A DNA stretch of 64,000 bases from Acidobacteriota bacterium (lineage in GTDB: Bacteria > Acidobacteriota > Thermoanaerobaculia > Gp7-AA8 > JAHWKK01), in the NCBI GenBank assembly GCA_019347945.1, contig JAHWKK010000008.1, forward strand, positions 62,001 through 126,000, read 5' to 3'. Both the position numbers and the translations under genes were made by a program. Within the stretch, counting starts at the first letter, position 1; each line of letters begins with the position of its first letter. The notes beneath the pieces are model-generated. The model ran no database searches. It was given only the letters and a program-made list of their open reading frames with translations, and had not been told where the DNA came from. Below, one piece after another: positions 61,188 through 64,000 of the stretch.

Positions 61188-62724
61188 GATCTTTCGCCAC
61201 CGAAGAGCGGCGCCGATTCGAGGATGGCACCGCTGGGCGCTGATGACGCTGATCTTTCTCGGCCTGCAGAGCGTCGTTGTGTTTGCTCTGTGGTGGTTTC
61301 AGCCTCGCCACATCAATCAGCCGGTCCTTTTTGCACTCCTGTCGCTCGCCACCTGGTACGGAGTGTTCCGGATCATCGTCGGGTGGTACAACGCGTTTCA
61401 CATCGAGCACCCCCCCTATATCGAGCCGCCCGAAGGAATGAGTGTGGCGATCTTCATTACTTCGAGCCCGGGGGAGCCTTACGAGATGTTCGTCCGGACC
61501 CTCGAAGCTGCCCGGCAGATCCGTTACCCTCATCAGACGTATCTGCTGGACGACACACGGGACCCGCGATTCGCCGAGCTGGCCGCCGAAAAGGGGGCGG
61601 TTCACCTCGAGATCGTCGGCGTCCCGGGTGCGAAAGCCGGAAAGATCAATGAGGCGCTGCGGCGGACCGATGAGGATTTCATTCTCGTTCTCGATCCCGA
61701 CCACATCCCGTTTCCCGAGTTTCTCGATCGTGTACTCGGCCAGTTCGAGAATCCGGAGGTGGGATTCGTACAGGTTTCACAGGCGTATCACAATCCCGGG
61801 GAGTCGTTCGTGGCGCGAGCGGCAGCGGAGCAGACTTTCGCCTTTTACGGTCCGATCATGCAGGGAATGCACGGTACGGGCACGACGGTCGCGATCGGTG
61901 CGAATTGCACCTTCCGGCGGGAGGCGCTCGAGTCGATCGGTGGCCATGGAATCGGGCTCGCCGAGGATCTGGTCACTTCGATCCGATTGCATGCGGCCGG
62001 CTGGAAATCGGTCTACGTACCGGAGATCGTTTCCCGTGGTCTCGTGCCAGCGGATCTGAGCTCGTTTGCGAAGCAGCAGCTGAAGTGGTCGCGAGGCGTC
62101 CACGAAGTCCTCTTTCGGGAGTACCCGCGCCTTTTCACCAGGCTCACGCCGCATCAGCGGATCTCGTATCTGATGATCGGCAGCTATTACTTCGTCGGAG
62201 TCACCAGCCTGATCTACTTCACGATTCCTCTGCTGTATCTGTGGCTCGGCCAGAATCCCGCGGCGATGCTGATCATGGACTACCTCCGGCATGCAGTTCC
62301 CGTAGGTCTCTTCGGTCTGTTGATCTACCGATTTGTTCACGAGTGGCTCTGCGACCCGGCGAGGGAGCGCGGCTGGCACTGGCGGGGTACGCTTCTAAAG
62401 ATAGGATTATGGAACATCCACCTTCATGGCTTGGTTCTGGCGTTGGCTCGTGTGGATGTCCCCTACATACCGACTGAGAAGAGGCGCCGGACCGGGAGGT
62501 TCCTGGTGATGGCGCGAGTTCCCCTGACGGTCATCGCCTTGTCTGCGGCTACCATCGTCTGGACGATCTACTCCAGGTTGTACCTGCTACCCGAGGCGGA
62601 GGTGCGCATCACGACCGAGGTCACTTTCGGCATGATGGCCTTCCTCACGGCCAATGTGATCATGATGAGCGGGCGTCTCTACGCCGCGTGGCAGGACAGG
62701 ACCCTTGTTCGGAGCGAGTCATGA
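61162..62724 (+). CDS. Membrane GT2 glycosyltransferase (cellulose/hyaluronan-synthase type)
   Basis: About 520 aa; I use the GTG at 61162, since GAGGAG lies 4 nt before it (a TTG at 61159 is too close). N-terminal helices, then a processive GT2 domain: FITSSPGEPYEMFVRTLEAA, LLDDTRDP, DPDHIPFPEFLDRV, GLAEDLVTSIRLH and QLKWSRGVHE (D,D,D,Q-x-x-R/K-W set), then four or more C-terminal helices. It assembles a polysaccharide and translocates it. It overlaps the outer-membrane gene by 26 nt and the GH26-like gene by 4 nt. Confidence 0.9.
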   Translation: MQPWSDDSEIFRHRRAAPIRGWHRWALMTLIFLGLQSVVVFALWWFQPRHINQPVLFALLSLATWYGVFRIIVGWYNAFHIEHPPYIEPPEGMSVAIFITSSPGEPYEMFVRTLEAARQIRYPHQTYLLDDTRDPRFAELAAEKGAVHLEIVGVPGAKAGKINEALRRTDEDFILVLDPDHIPFPEFLDRVLGQFENPEVGFVQVSQAYHNPGESFVARAAAEQTFAFYGPIMQGMHGTGTTVAIGANCTFRREALESIGGHGIGLAEDLVTSIRLHAAGWKSVYVPEIVSRGLVPADLSSFAKQQLKWSRGVHEVLFREYPRLFTRLTPHQRISYLMIGSYYFVGVTSLIYFTIPLLYLWLGQNPAAMLIMDYLRHAVPVGLFGLLIYRFVHEWLCDPARERGWHWRGTLLKIGLWNIHLHGLVLALARVDVPYIPTEKRRRTGRFLVMARVPLTVIALSAATIVWTIYSRLYLLPEAEVRITTEVTFGMMAFLTANVIMMSGRLYAAWQDRTLVRSES

Positions 62725-63890
62725 CGGACCGCGGACGATATCAGCTCTTCGCGTTCGCTCTCGGATGGTTCGCCCTGATCGGCGTGGCATTCCACCTCGG
62801 TCTCGACCGGCTCTACCAGGCGGGGGTCGACAGGCTTGGAGTCAGCGTGGCCCGAGTCGGTCAGTTCTTCTCGGATGCGGAGGGGGACGCCGTACGGAGA
62901 GTGCGGCATTCGTCGCGGCTGGATTATCTCGAGCCGCTGCGTCCGGTGCTCGATTCGGTCGATCAGCTGAAAGATCCCCCGAGAACACTGTTCGGGGCCT
63001 ACGACGGCGGGTTTCCGGGAACGTTCGCCGGCTTCAACCGGCTCGAGGACGAGCTCGACTTCAAGTTTCCGATCATCTCCTTCTACAACGCCTGGGGCGA
63101 CCGGCCGGACCAGCAGTTTCCGAGACGGATGGTCGAAACGATCGCGAGCATGGGCTCGGTTCCGCTGATCACATGGGAGCCGTGGACCGTCGACTTCGAC
63201 GATTCGGTCCGTACGAACCTTCCGAGCCGGGAAGAGCGAGAGTATGCCTCGATGCAGGCGATCGCAAGAGGCGATTACGATTTTTACGTCGTCCGTTGGG
63301 CCCGCGAGGCCGCGGCGTATGGCAAGCCGATATTCGTCCGCTTCGCACACGAAATGAACGATCCGTACCGTTACCCGTGGGGACCCCAGAACGGCAACCG
63401 GCCAACGGATTTCGTCGCCGCATGGATCCGCGTCCATCAGATCTTCCAGAAGATGGAGGCCACGAATGTTCTCTGGATCTGGTCGCCTCACGTTTCGATG
63501 CCCTGGCTCGAGTACTACTATCCGGGGGACGAATATGTCGACTGGATCGGGGTGGGAGTTCTCAATTACGGCAATGTAGCGTCCTGGTCGCGATGGTGGA
63601 GTTTTCATCAGATACTCGAAAAGGCGTACCCGACGCTGATATCGCTCGACAAACCGATCATGATCAGCGAATTCGGCACTCTCGACGAAGGGGGCAATAT
63701 GGCCGCGTGGTACCAGCAGGCGTTCTATCAATTGAATCATCACTACGGGCGTGTGCGAGCGGTGGTGTTCTTCAATGCGGCGGCGGACCGTTCAATCTCC
63801 ACGGAATGGCCGCTCGACTGGAGCCTGACTCAGAGCGAGCGCGCGACGGAGATCGTCTCGAGGGAGGTTGCAAAAGCATCGAGATGGTGA
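62721..63890 (+). CDS. GH26-like glycoside hydrolase (endo-mannanase type)
   Basis: 389 aa from ATG 62721 (ATGA overlap with the GT2 gene). One N-terminal helix (YQLFAFALGWFALIGVAF) anchors it. The (beta/alpha)8 domain shows the acid/base Glu in FVRFAHEMNDPYRYPWG and the nucleophile in IMISEFGTLDEGG, the GH26 pair. A hydrolase next to a synthase is common in exopolysaccharide operons, where it trims or frees the chain. It could act on a mannan- or glucan-like product. Confidence 0.88.
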   Translation: MTDRGRYQLFAFALGWFALIGVAFHLGLDRLYQAGVDRLGVSVARVGQFFSDAEGDAVRRVRHSSRLDYLEPLRPVLDSVDQLKDPPRTLFGAYDGGFPGTFAGFNRLEDELDFKFPIISFYNAWGDRPDQQFPRRMVETIASMGSVPLITWEPWTVDFDDSVRTNLPSREEREYASMQAIARGDYDFYVVRWAREAAAYGKPIFVRFAHEMNDPYRYPWGPQNGNRPTDFVAAWIRVHQIFQKMEATNVLWIWSPHVSMPWLEYYYPGDEYVDWIGVGVLNYGNVASWSRWWSFHQILEKAYPTLISLDKPIMISEFGTLDEGGNMAAWYQQAFYQLNHHYGRVRAVVFFNAAADRSISTEWPLDWSLTQSERATEIVSREVAKASRW

Positions 63891-64000
63891 GATCGATTCG
63901 ACATTGGGCTCTGGTCCCGGGAACTTTGCTTCTGGCTCTGGCGGCCGCACTGCCCGCGGCGGCGCAAACGAGCTTCGTCACTGGTCATGTCAGGACCAGC
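63884..64000 (+). CDS. Secreted protein, 3' end outside window
   Basis: The frame starts at ATG 63884, overlapping the hydrolase stop, and has a signal peptide (PGTLLLALAAALPAAAQ). Only 39 residues are visible, ending in VTGHVRTS. It is probably the next gene of the exopolysaccharide operon. Confidence 0.6.
   Translation, partial: MVRSIRHWALVPGTLLLALAAALPAAAQTSFVTGHVRTS

Overview
The window is mostly GC-rich bacterial DNA in the style of an Acidobacteriota genome. The pointers are tricorn-like and S9 peptidases, a DegT aminotransferase, FtsEX, HemL, GlpX and a glutaryl-CoA dehydrogenase-like enzyme. No rRNA or tRNA was seen, so the phylum is an inference. The first ~2.4 kb looks different: CTA/AGA/ATA codons are common, the two proteins are secreted Asn/Thr-rich and Cys-rich types, and a TATA-like box sits 25 nt before a start codon that has no Shine-Dalgarno. 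This part may be archaeal, transferred or a chimeric join.

Layout. 1-3.3 kb: accessory genes. 3.4-23.8 kb: housekeeping and catabolic genes (LigA, a secreted protein, DegT aminotransferase, crotonase-like enzyme, EamA permease, flavoprotein, GNAT, two large peptidases, a sulfotransferase plus class IV aminotransferase pair, a MEDS protein, FtsE-FtsX, HemL). 23.8-37.4 kb: a plus-strand metal-efflux operon (TolC-like, CusB-like and CusA-like proteins, cupredoxin, Met-rich YHS protein, an SDR-SPW-VKOR fusion, a P1B ATPase). 37.5-43.7 kb: a minus-strand mercury/copper-type cluster (CsoR-like, CopZ-like, MerP, MerT, MerA-like flavoprotein, two CcdA-type membrane proteins and an HMA protein). 44.3-47.8 kb: a plus-strand partner cluster (Cys-rich copper-storage-like protein, MerP, a small OB-like protein, MerT, an outer-membrane-type protein, an HMA protein, MerR). 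47.8-54.7 kb: PaiB, DUF1203, Ada, a partial MerR duplication, rearranged gene fragments, Met-rich and membrane proteins, and a cytochrome c. 54.7-59.5 kb: hydrolase, GlpX, acyl-CoA dehydrogenase, SDR. 59.6-64 kb: an exopolysaccharide-type cluster (TPR/beta-barrel protein, GT2 synthase, GH26-like hydrolase and a secreted protein cut by the window edge).

The most striking content is a set of four genes, each interrupted once by an in-frame TGA exactly where a functional cysteine belongs. Two are secreted HMA proteins (GMD-U-AVC instead of GMxCxxC). One is a CcdA-like protein with TGA at the first redox Cys, and one is an HMA-CcdA fusion with TGA at the second redox Cys. Three of the four carry a hairpin whose loop starts exactly 17 nt 3' of the TGA, as bacterial SECIS elements do. 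I read them as selenoproteins of a metal-handling system. MerR/CueR-type promoters with 20-bp spacers and CsoR-type C-tract/G-tract operators sit in front of these operons. No selA, selB, selC or selD is visible in the window.

A second structural theme is inverted pairs of heptamer arrays (GAAGAGT units). They sit at gene ends and supply the stop codons of four genes.
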